Shown here piece by piece: positions 1-5,577 of a stretch of 5,608 nucleotides of DNA. A program made the translations under genes and the position numbers. This DNA comes from Chitinophagaceae bacterium. GTDB lineage: Bacteria > Bacteroidota > Bacteroidia > Chitinophagales > Chitinophagaceae. A model generated the notes under the pieces. That model ran no database searches and was not told the DNA's origin. It worked only from the letters and a program-made list of their open reading frames with translations. The stretch is taken from assembly GCA_003151295.1 (NCBI GenBank), contig PLXD01000127.1, positions 15,674-21,281 on the forward strand, in the 5' to 3' direction. Every line of letters starts with the position of its first letter. Positions within the stretch are counted from its first letter, which is position 1.

Positions 1-1
1 T

Positions 2-100
2 TATTTTATTGAACATGCCGGCAGTTTTAATCATGTTGCTATCCCTTTCAATCATGCTGTGATCCGCAATAAAACTAACCTATATAACTTATTGAAATAG
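2..100 (+). CDS. possible 3' end of a gene entering from the left edge
   Basis: A frame open from the window edge runs 32 codons to a TAG at 98-100. Its translation is protein-like (it includes FIEHAGSFNHVAIPFNHAVI and ends NLYNLLK) rather than low-complexity. I do not recognise the family. An open stretch of this length is quite possible by chance, and no terminator hairpin follows, so this is a weak call. The bases from 101 to 255 hold no gene, hairpin or promoter that I can support. Confidence 0.25.
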   Translation, partial: YFIEHAGSFNHVAIPFNHAVIRNKTNLYNLLK

Positions 101-255
101 TCATTATATCATCCAATTACAGCACTGGTTTTGCATACTTGGGTTATTCGCCATGCCGGTCAACGGGCGGATTTTAAATTCATCCCCATCCTGCTCAGCG
201 GATCGAATTCTATTTGGAAGTAAAATGAAAAGAGTAAATTGCATAAAATTCATTT

Positions 256-510
256 GTGCAAATAGTTACTTTGATTGGCCTCCTGGCCGCCGCCTGTACA
301 ACTTTCTCCTTTCTGCCGCAAGCCGTTAAAACTATTCGTTCAACGGATACCTCGAGCATCTCCCTTTCGATGTATGCACTGTTCACACTAGGGACCCTAT
401 TATGGTTACTGTACGGCCTTTTCAGCAGCAACATTCCTGTATATCTCGCCAATGGTATTACGCTGATCTTTGCCTTGATCATCCTCGGATATAAGCTCAG
501 GTATAAATAA
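256..510 (+). CDS. SemiSWEET family sugar transporter (PQ-loop / MtN3)
   Basis: An 84-residue membrane protein of the bacterial SemiSWEET family, the half-size relatives of plant and animal SWEETs. Family members dimerise in the inner membrane and pass mono- or disaccharides down their gradient. The sequence shows three hydrophobic helices at roughly residues 3-20, 37-56 and 60-80, and the hallmark Pro-Gln of the first helix (FLPQ). This is followed by the typical polar stretch KTIRSTDTSSISLSMY and an Asn in the third helix region (LANGITL). Its length is normal for the family. The start is a GTG: the frame is closed by a TAA at 244-246, and this GTG gives the expected N-terminus just before the first helix. 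A nearby ATG at 225 is out of frame. No Shine-Dalgarno sequence is visible, which is common in Bacteroidota. It stands alone, converging with the minus-strand relics beyond it, so its sugar cannot be inferred from neighbours. Confidence 0.9.
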   Translation: MQIVTLIGLLAAACTTFSFLPQAVKTIRSTDTSSISLSMYALFTLGTLLWLLYGLFSSNIPVYLANGITLIFALIILGYKLRYK

Positions 511-569
511 GAATTCCGACCCGCCGTCCCCGCCATTTCTCACAAAAGGCCGGCTATTCCTATGCCATC

Positions 570-833
570 CTATACAGTTATTTTAAGGACATCAATGACC
601 TGGTCTTCCTCTGCGTGGATGATTTCTTTGAAGAATGCAGCCTCTACGTAGGGTCTCGATAGATCCTTTACCCTGGAAGACCTCAACAACTCATTTTTAA
701 ACGCACTCTGCCTACTCAGATACAAACTATCCGCATTTCCTTGTAAAACCAATACGGATTCTTTACTAAATCCCAAGTCTGCATTATGAACAAATTGCAT
801 TTGTCTCACAGCAATAATAGCCCCTATGATCAA
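570..833 (-). pseudogene. fragment of a MacB/FtsX-type ABC transporter permease with a foreign tail
   Basis: The frame begins inside a membrane helix (LIIGAIIAVRQMQFV) and continues NADLGFSKESVLVLQG, then SRQSAFKNELLRSSRVKDLS. This pattern is typical of Bacteroidota FtsX/MacB permeases, where a helix is followed by 'NKDLGFNKEQVLVL' and a periplasmic domain. Intact proteins are about 800 residues, and only about 60 are here, with no start of their own. After residue 59 or 60 (near base 656) the match to the permease pattern stops. The last 28 residues, ending EDQVIDVLKITV and a TAG, look like the C-terminus of some other protein that I cannot name. The upstream end abuts the truncated AbiEii toxin at about 830-835. 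I read this as a non-functional scrap left by one or two deletions. The permease assignment is by recalled motif, not a search. Confidence 0.65.
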
Positions 834-1432
834 TATTTGTGATAGCAGGGAATATCAACTGCCCTATTATCCCTGACTTCAACGGATGGAGTTTCTTTGG
901 CCTTATCAAATGCCCAGGAGCTTATCAGAAGTTTATTATTGGGGGTAACTGTATCAAAGCCGGCTTCTAATAGAATTCCCTCTTTGACCCCTTTGACAGC
1001 GGCTGTTTTACCGGCATAATGCAACCTTATTCCACCACTGCGATATTGATCTGTATCATCAAATGCGTGATCCCGCTCTATAGAAATGATTCCGTCAATT
1101 TTAATGGTTTCAGCCAGCCAATCATAGTATCTTTTTCTGGCCTCAACGTTTTTGGATTTACTATTTTTAGGGTTTTCATTGATGCCAAATTCTGAAGGGG
1201 GTTTGATGTGTATATCCAGGTCCTCGGAAAAACGGTCTATGATTTTATACCCTTTAGATAAGGAAGTGCCCCCCTTTAATTCAAAATCGAAATCTTACTT
1301 TTTTAATCCATACAAAACGTGCATAATCCAGTAGTCTTTTTCAATCAGACCGGCTTGTATGTTCGTGTCTTGCTCCAGGATACGCAATAAGTCACGAAAA
1401 TCGTTGTGATTATGAAGAAATTCAGAGGGCAT
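830..1432 (-). pseudogene. AbiEii-type nucleotidyltransferase toxin (type IV TA), nonsense-mutated and truncated
   Basis: AbiEii toxins are nucleotidyltransferases that inhibit growth, for example after phage infection, unless countered by AbiEi. The ATG at 1432-1430 overlaps the antitoxin stop by 11 bases (ATGCCCTCTGA), the usual coupled arrangement. The frame reads MPSEFLHNHNDFRDLLRILE and continues to EKDYWIMHVLYGLKK, then hits TAA at 1297-1295 (codon 46). In the same frame, with no shift, come DFDFELKGGTSLSKG and IIDRFSEDLDIHIKPP, the catalytic GGTS and SEDLD signature. Later come RSGGIRLHYAG and ETPSVEVRDNRAVDIPCYHKY. A Gln codon (CAA to TAA, one change) would restore the usual sequence before the motif. 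The protein then ends at TGA 832-830, exactly where the family normally continues with a TFVEKLQT-like conserved segment. About 200 codons remain of some 300. No suitable restart follows the nonsense codon, so no active toxin is expected. Confidence 0.88.
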
Positions 1433-2018
1433 GCGTGTGCGTTTCGGATTGTATTAATGGCAAGAGTATTTTTCTTGCTTTGGCATTACCATATTCCAAA
1501 ACAAAACGATTCAGTTTTTTGGCATCCATCATATGAACTTTAGCCGATACCTTCTTTAAAACTTCCTCCTGGTCTTCTGCCAACGTGGCGAGGTTGTTCA
1601 CCAGATCGACCAATAGAAATTCCTGCGTTACTTTTTTAGGAAAATGAGGTTTTATCTTAAATGAGAATTTTCTATTGCCCAGTTGGAATTCGCCGTGACG
1701 TTTGTGATTGTATACGGTTCTTGTGTTATAAAGCTGGGTGGTGCCAACGCCTAAACTATTATAGGCATTGGGAGAAGTCAGCAGGAATCTGTCGTCTTTT
1801 AAAAAGCTTCGTACCAAAACTTCTTCTTCAGGTGGTGTTTTTCCAAAGGCGGTTTCTTTAGGCACATAGTACATGCCCGGTGATAACTTTTGCAGCGTCC
1901 CATCCTGCAAGAGGGCATCAAGATGCCTGTCGACTGACTTAGACCATTTAGTTAATTCAGTCCGTCTATACACTTTACCTTTCCGCAGGTTTTTTTTCAG
2001 TTCATCGAGTTGAGACAT
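1422..2018 (-). CDS. AbiEi-like / DUF6088-type winged-helix antitoxin of a type IV TA system
   Basis: This is a complete 198-residue protein. Residues 1 to about 55 form a winged helix-turn-helix (DELKKNLRKGKVYRRTELTK through LQKLSPGMYYVPK). The rest is the C-terminal domain of the DUF6088/AbiEi group, with PPEEEVLVRSFL, LTSPNAYNSLGVGTTQLYN and a basic segment NRKFSFKIKPHFPKK. In the known AbiE systems the antitoxin represses its own operon through the winged helix and neutralises AbiEii without binding it stably. The start has AGGAG at 2027-2023, four bases before the ATG, unusually clear for this phylum, and a -7 box lies further upstream. The toxin overlaps its last 11 bases but is dead, so this is an intact orphan antitoxin. 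It could survive as a regulator, protect against a related toxin elsewhere, or simply not have decayed yet. The family call is by recognition. Confidence 0.85.
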   Translation of the reverse strand: MSQLDELKKNLRKGKVYRRTELTKWSKSVDRHLDALLQDGTLQKLSPGMYYVPKETAFGKTPPEEEVLVRSFLKDDRFLLTSPNAYNSLGVGTTQLYNTRTVYNHKRHGEFQLGNRKFSFKIKPHFPKKVTQEFLLVDLVNNLATLAEDQEEVLKKVSAKVHMMDAKKLNRFVLEYGNAKARKILLPLIQSETHTHAL

Positions 2019-2038
2019 GATACTCCTTTTAACCTATG

Positions 2039-2046
2039 CAAATATA
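2039..2046 (-). promoter_or_regulatory. Bacteroidota -7 promoter box of the antitoxin gene
   Basis: On the minus strand the bases read TATATTTG, a perfect match to the Bacteroidota -7 consensus TAnnTTTG. The box lies 20 bases before the antitoxin ATG, so transcription would start within a few bases of 2033 and give a short leader containing the AGGAG. No convincing -33 TTG is found at the expected distance. The rest of the spacer up to 2189 is AT-rich and shows only the palindrome at 2071-2084. Confidence 0.55.
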
Positions 2047-2070
2047 GCGTTTTAAATTAAATTTGACGGT

Positions 2071-2084
2071 ATTTTAATTAAAAT
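2071..2084. repeat. 14-base perfect palindrome upstream of the antitoxin promoter
   Basis: ATTTTAATTAAAAT is its own reverse complement. It lies 25 bases upstream of the -7 box, about where an AbiEi-type repressor could bind for autoregulation. The surroundings are so AT-rich that such a palindrome can arise by chance, so the operator role is only a suggestion. Confidence 0.3.
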
Positions 2085-2189
2085 TTCATGCAAATAAATA
2101 ATATAATACATTGTATGACAATCACTCATGCAATTAAAATATTACTACCATATTAAAAAGTAACAATATCCGGAGTCCCTAACCCCTTA

Positions 2190-2369
2190 CTAGCTGTATA
2201 TCAAATAGTCGCCTAAAGAAAAGTCCTCCTCAGGATCTCCCGGAGGCAGTCCTCCTTTCAGCCCTTTACATTTTATAATGCTGATGGTAATGAGAAAGGC
2301 TAACCCCACCATAGTAAGTAGTTTGGTTCGTGTGGTAACCTTAGAAAGGAATCGCCGAAATATTTTCAT
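2190..2369 (-). pseudogene. 59-codon ORF with signal peptide, likely truncated start of an exported protein
   Basis: Translation from ATG 2369-2367 to TAG 2192-2190 gives a basic N-terminus (MKIFRRFLSKVTTRTKLL), a hydrophobic core (GLAFLITISII) and a Cys at residue 34 (IIKCKG). The residues before the Cys do not make a good lipobox, since Lys sits just before it. Next comes GLKGGLPPGDPEEDF. A signal segment followed by a Cys and LPPGDP resembles the start of Bacteroidota exported haem-binding/sorbosone-dehydrogenase-like proteins, which continue for hundreds of residues. Here the frame diverges and stops after GDYLIYS. It lies 39 bases downstream of the 27-codon ORF on the same strand. It is either the N-terminal stump of a lost gene or a genuine small exported peptide. 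The comparison to the haem-protein family is from memory and weak. Confidence 0.4.
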
Positions 2370-2408
2370 TTTTAATGAATTGTACGATTAAAATAGCTTT
2401 AAATTAAA

Positions 2409-2492
2409 TTAGTCTGCATATTTCCCATATTTTTTTACTGATTTTTCCAGATCCTTCTCTGTCTTTGTCAAATCATCAAAGCTCAATGCCAT
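2409..2492 (-). CDS. 27-codon ORF directly behind the Tat-exported protein gene
   Basis: The ATG lies two bases after the TAA of the upstream gene (TAA AA ATG), a spacing that allows re-initiation by terminating ribosomes. It encodes MALSFDDLTKTEKDLEKSVK followed by KYGKYAD, then TAA. The peptide is highly charged, helix-prone, and has no membrane segment. I do not know the family. It may be a translationally coupled microprotein, the remnant of a longer gene, or chance. Conservation in relatives of the upstream gene would decide. Confidence 0.3.
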   Translation of the reverse strand: MALSFDDLTKTEKDLEKSVKKYGKYAD

Positions 2493-2494
2493 TT

Positions 2495-3877
2495 TTACGA
2501 TTTTTTCTTAAAATGATCCGGAATAATAAACTCATATCCTTTCGGCGGCCAAGGACCTAGACTCTGTCCTGTTGCCCGTGTGTTGGTTGGCCGAATTGAT
2601 TCATAACCCTTTACATTATACTCTATGTTCAAAAACGGTGTCTTTTTTATCTTCCCTTCATCAGTTGACCGGATTGCCATATCAATAACACAACTGGTCA
2701 ATAAATTTCGTTCTATAGGGACCGGTGGCTTGCCAGTCACCATTAACTTCTCAATATTAAGATCCAGGTAGCTGAAGGCGGCATAAACGGCGGTAGTCTG
2801 ATCATATACGAATTCGGTAGCTACCGTTTTGCCGTCAGCTTTGGCAGCATAGGCCCAGCCTTGGTTAACATACTCATCTAACATCAGGCACGCTCCCCTG
2901 GTACCATCATTATAGTGCACTATTACTGCCAGTGGCATTTTAACTACCTCTCGCAACGAACCAGTAGACTTTTTTTGAAATTGAATCTTATCGAGGGCAG
3001 CATCCACCAATTCTTGAGAGATTTTACCGGAATCCATCGCCGCCCATACATCTTTTCCCTTCAAGCCCTCTACGCTGGCAACACCTGTTTCTCCACCTGC
3101 CCGACGTTCAACCATACACTGAAGAATTTCCACAACATGGAAGCCATATGCATCAAGAGAAGCATATCCTATTGCCACAGCTTCGGTAATTTTAGTGCCA
3201 ATAGGATGCACAAGGTTAGGATCGCGCCACCAATAAGGAGCCGAAGATCCAGCCATCATCGGGACATTCAATTCCTTACCCCGGTTATAAACCCACATAC
3301 TGTCCAGCCAGCTATAGGAAAAAGCTTTGTCCGTATAAAGCGGCACTGACTTATTAGACGCATCAAACACGCTGAAAATCTGCTCTAAAGTATTCATTCG
3401 CGGATACATTTTTTCTCCCAGGCGGTTATACTGATAATCACCATGCTCACCAACATAAATAACACCATCAACAGCCAGCTTATCACCTCCCAGCGTTAAG
3501 GCGTCAGCAATGGTGGGATAAAGTGTTACACCATTCATTTTCGCAATCCGAACACCAGTATCGTTGGCACCAATCTGGGCGATATGCATCGATACAATCT
3601 TTATATCAGGTTTCACCATCCCATCGTCGGTAGGTATGCCAATGAAAAGTCTGGTGCCAATCACATCAGGATGCGCGAGATTCCAATACGTATTACAAAT
3701 AAAAGCGATCCTTGGCAAGCCATCCTCGCCAGATGACATTTGGGCTGATCCTTTGGTAATTGGACCAATGTTACCATTCTTTCCAAAAATGAATCCTGGA
3801 ACAATGGTTAAACTTGCTGCAGTAATTAGCGATTTTTTAATAAAGCCCCTGCGAGGGTTATTTTTTTCTGATTTCAT
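2495..3877 (-). CDS. Tat-exported conserved protein of unknown function (460 aa)
   Basis: The N-terminus carries a twin-arginine signal: NPRRGFIKKSLI at residues 7-18, then a moderately hydrophobic stretch (TAASLTIVPGFIF), so folded export to the periplasm is expected. The mature part starts with a Rossmann-like beta strand (LPRIAFICNTYW, 54-65). Conserved-looking blocks follow: SMHIAQIGANDTG (96-108), TIADALTLGGDKLAVDGVIY (122-141), VGEHGDYQYN (142-151), VPMMAGSSAPYWWR (205-218) and VHYNDGTRGACLM (320-332). The C-terminal part, with VTGKPPVPIERNLLTSCVID (380-399), recalls Gfo/Idh/MocA-type proteins. From memory, close relatives occur in Planctomycetes and other degraders of complex carbon, annotated as hypothetical. 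No enzyme activity can be assigned. The ORF appears full length. It lies downstream of the creatininase and broken SMP-30 genes, with 58 bases between it and the latter. No SD is visible. Confidence 0.7.
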   Translation of the reverse strand: MKSEKNNPRRGFIKKSLITAASLTIVPGFIFGKNGNIGPITKGSAQMSSGEDGLPRIAFICNTYWNLAHPDVIGTRLFIGIPTDDGMVKPDIKIVSMHIAQIGANDTGVRIAKMNGVTLYPTIADALTLGGDKLAVDGVIYVGEHGDYQYNRLGEKMYPRMNTLEQIFSVFDASNKSVPLYTDKAFSYSWLDSMWVYNRGKELNVPMMAGSSAPYWWRDPNLVHPIGTKITEAVAIGYASLDAYGFHVVEILQCMVERRAGGETGVASVEGLKGKDVWAAMDSGKISQELVDAALDKIQFQKKSTGSLREVVKMPLAVIVHYNDGTRGACLMLDEYVNQGWAYAAKADGKTVATEFVYDQTTAVYAAFSYLDLNIEKLMVTGKPPVPIERNLLTSCVIDMAIRSTDEGKIKKTPFLNIEYNVKGYESIRPTNTRATGQSLGPWPPKGYEFIIPDHFKKKS

Positions 3878-3881
3878 TTTA

Positions 3882-3911
3882 TATTTATTTTGGATGTATT
3901 TATTTTGGATG
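3882..3911. repeat. two tandem copies of a 15-base repeat before the Tat-exported gene
   Basis: TATTTATTTTGGATG occurs twice with no mismatch, at 3882-3896 and 3897-3911. The array fills most of the spacer between the broken SMP-30 gene and the ATG of the Tat-exported protein, placing it in that gene's leader. A slippage duplication is the simplest origin. A change in copy number would alter spacing before the start codon but not the reading frame. Confidence 0.75.
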
Positions 3912-3935
3912 GTTCTAAAAATTCATTTTTTAATT

Positions 3936-4400
3936 TTAGGCGTTCCGATAAGCATTTACATATAGTTCTCTTTCATCCGGACTCACCTCAATTCCGTTTG
4001 CAGGCCCCCCGATGCTATCCAATAAAGTAATTTTTCCATCAGTGTCTATTCGCCAAATGCGACCTGAATCAATCAGCATATCACCACGACTGTCAAACCT
4101 AATCCCATTTCCAATACTGCCGCTTGGCAATTCAATAAAGATACTACCTTCTCCCAATGGCGTAACTTGATCTATAGTACCCTGACGGGCAAAATTAACT
4201 GCATAAACTGTCCCGGATTTATCTACAGCAGGTCCTTCCACTCCATGCGTAAAACCATTTGGAGGAGTAAATAAAGAGGATTTAAATAATTCGCGAGACG
4301 AAGGAACTTGTGCCTCCGTTATAAGCCAAACCCCCATGAGGAACAAGAAAAAAGTCAAGTTAAAAAATAACTTAATTAAATACTGTTGGTTATATTTCAT
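3936..4400 (-). pseudogene. SMP-30/gluconolactonase-like secreted protein with internal deletion and lost C-terminus
   Basis: SMP-30/gluconolactonase/LRE proteins are six-bladed beta-propellers, usually lactonases with a divalent metal. The N-terminus is a signal peptide (hydrophobic core LFFNLTFFLFLMGVWLI, residues 11-27). The propeller then begins with GVEGPAVDKSGTVYAVNF, containing the expected metal-binding Glu (E55). It continues with GNGIRFDSRGDMLI and SGRIWRIDTDGKITLLDS, then PANGIEVSPDERELYVN with the expected metal-binding Asn (N135). Family members have roughly 35-40 residues between the segments ending at I110 and beginning at D111, which are joined directly here (bases 4073-4068). 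The protein ends at residue 154, just after the LYVN strand, so the C-terminal blades and the third metal ligand (Asp) are missing. Intact relatives are about 280-300 residues. The reading frame is preserved but it cannot fold as a propeller. The 145 bases upstream, to the creatininase stop, hold no promoter match. Confidence 0.8.
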
Positions 4401-4545
4401 CTAATTTAAATTTTAATTTTAAATCAAACAAAAACAATTTTTCCAGGAACTGACTACTTAAATTCAAAATCTCCGTACTTTCTAACTACGAATTCCCGGA
4501 ATTACACATGAAGAATTCGCAGCAGCCAGCAATGCGGCATAAATT

Positions 4546-5322
4546 CTATTTTTTCACATTATCAATCGCATAGATCTCTGTAGCCAGTTGTTTCAAAGCC
4601 CCGACAACACAGGCCGCGATTCTTATTCCTTTTTTTGCGGAGGATTTAACAGGATCCCCAAAGACGCCATTGGGAGTCATTGATTTCATTGTACGGTAAT
4701 AAGATGCTTTCGGCCCTTGCAACATGTCACCTTCAGCCCAAGCAAAAGTAGGAACATTGGCGCCTTTTTGTACTTGTGAATTATCCACCAGATGAGGGGC
4801 TATGGCCAGAATAAGGGACGTTTCAAATTCGCAGGCGTGGCCGGTACCACCGGGACCGGTTTCCGTTATATTTCTTAATTCTTCTTTCACAAGATTCCAC
4901 CAGGTCACTCCTACTATATGCGCAGCAGGGTTCGCATAGCCAAGCTGTTCAATAATCACCTGCATGATACCTTGATTACCTCCATGGCTATTAAGAAGAA
5001 TAATTTTATTGAAGCCATGATGCAAGACAGACGTAACAATATCTTTTACAACCGCTGCAAACGTGGAATGGCTCAAACTTAAACTCCCAGGAAATTCCAT
5101 ATGATGATCAGAACATCCGATGGATACAGAAGGAAATATTAATATGGTTTCCTTCATTTCTGTATTTAACGAAGCCGCAAAATATTCGCCAATAAGCCTG
5201 TCGGTTGATACAGGCAGATGAGCCCCGTGTTGCTCGGTAGCAGCCAAATTGAGCAGAACCGGAATATTTTTATCCAGTGCTGCCAGCTGTTTTGAAGTAA
5301 GTTGATCCCAAATCATAATCAT
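4546..5322 (-). CDS. creatininase family metal-dependent amidohydrolase
   Basis: A 258-residue cytoplasmic protein, normal length for the creatininase family, which includes creatinine amidohydrolase, the FAPy deformylase ArfB and MftE. These enzymes open lactams or hydrolyse amides with a two-metal site. Visible ligand motifs are ATEQHGAHLPVSTD (E30, H32, D41), which match E34/H36/D45 of Pseudomonas creatininase, then LLNSHGGNQG (H113) and GGTGHACEFETS (H162, E165, E167). SDHHMEFPGSLSLS (71-84) is also typical. The sequence has no signal peptide. The true substrate cannot be told, as most family members do not act on creatinine. I kept the first ATG; a second Met at residue 3 would serve as well. 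No SD is visible. The gene heads the minus-strand set running to the broken SMP-30 gene and the Tat-exported protein. Its nearest promoter-like box lies about 190 bases upstream, before a HigA-like relic. Confidence 0.9.
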   Translation of the reverse strand: MIMIWDQLTSKQLAALDKNIPVLLNLAATEQHGAHLPVSTDRLIGEYFAASLNTEMKETILIFPSVSIGCSDHHMEFPGSLSLSHSTFAAVVKDIVTSVLHHGFNKIILLNSHGGNQGIMQVIIEQLGYANPAAHIVGVTWWNLVKEELRNITETGPGGTGHACEFETSLILAIAPHLVDNSQVQKGANVPTFAWAEGDMLQGPKASYYRTMKSMTPNGVFGDPVKSSAKKGIRIAACVVGALKQLATEIYAIDNVKK

Positions 5323-5389
5323 TAATTTTGTATCCAGGAAGTTGTTTATAACAATTCCATGAATCTGTATTTGTAAATGGTTTTAAAAT

Positions 5390-5476
5390 GGTTCCGGATT
5401 TGGCCTGAAAGATATTTTCGAAACGTGCTCAGGCTAGCTGGTAGTCCTTTTTCGTTTTTAGTATTTTGAGTGTCAT
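5390..5476 (-). pseudogene. HigA-type antitoxin relic with in-frame stop
   Basis: From ATG 5476-5474 the frame reads MTLKILKTKKDYQLA, then TGA at 5431-5429, then ARFENIFQAKSGT in the same frame. If the TGA were TTA (Leu, one change), the result would match the N-terminus of HigA-family helix-turn-helix antitoxins. Those run 'K-I-K-T-E-x-D-Y-x-x-A-L-x-R' and then a short helix ending in 'A-x-x-G-T'. The match ends at about 5390, and no acidic segment or helix-turn-helix follows. Normal members are about 100-130 residues. No HigB toxin is visible on either side. It sits between a minus-strand terminator and the creatininase gene, so its leftovers form that gene's 5' region. The assignment is by motif only. 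Confidence 0.5.
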
Positions 5477-5511
5477 GATTATTGAGTACCAATAAACTTG
5501 ATGAATAACCA

Positions 5512-5519
5512 CAAAAGTA
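5512..5519 (-). promoter_or_regulatory. Bacteroidota -7 promoter box
   Basis: Minus-strand TACTTTTG fits the consensus TAnnTTTG. It is 35 bases before the ATG of the HigA-like relic and downstream of the terminator at 5551-5577, so a transcript starting here would run through the relic into the creatininase gene with a leader of about 185 bases. No clear -33 TTG is present. Confidence 0.4.
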
Positions 5520-5550
5520 ATTAATGGGTACTTTTCGTCCGCTATTGAAT

Positions 5551-5577
5551 GAAAAAAACCTGGCAGAGGGCCAGGTT
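5551..5577 (-). terminator. rho-independent terminator of a gene beyond the right edge
   Basis: Read on the minus strand, AACCTGGC pairs with GCCAGGTT around a five-base loop and runs straight into a T-tract (the seven A's at 5552-5558 on the plus strand). It would end transcription of a minus-strand gene lying to the right. In one frame a TAG at 5607-5605 could be that gene's stop codon, but too little is visible to tell. It isolates the creatininase block from that gene. Confidence 0.85.

Noticed and set aside
104..253. 49-codon minus-strand ORF in the left spacer
   Set aside because: No recognisable motif, overlaps the spacer before a plus-strand gene, and its length is expected by chance.
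210..536. 108-codon minus-strand ORF
   Set aside because: It is the antisense of the SemiSWEET gene; its translation has no family features while the plus strand is clearly coding.
1295..1297. Programmed readthrough of the TAA in the AbiEii frame
   Set aside because: The toxin is also truncated downstream, no stem-loop or readthrough context is evident, and a single Gln-to-stop change explains it.
1152..1334. 60-codon plus-strand ORF
   Set aside because: It lies opposite the AbiEii relic, whose frame carries the recognisable GGTS and SEDLD motifs.
1661..1861. 66-codon plus-strand ORF
   Set aside because: Antisense of the intact antitoxin gene; Cys-rich random-looking translation.
2915..3349. 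144-codon plus-strand ORF
   Set aside because: Antisense of the Tat-exported protein gene; no motif, signal or start context of its own.
3564..3965. 133-codon plus-strand ORF
   Set aside because: Antisense of the Tat-protein N-terminus and the tandem repeat; its hydrophobic end comes from the AT-rich spacer.
4500..4545. Hairpin or coding remnant behind the creatininase gene
   Set aside because: Pairing is interrupted and has no T-tract, so it is not a terminator. One frame reads IYAALLAAANSS but is too short and unspecific to assign.
5429..5431. TGA as a selenocysteine codon in the HigA-like frame
   Set aside because: The residue expected there is Leu, the similarity ends soon after, and no SECIS-like hairpin is seen directly behind it.
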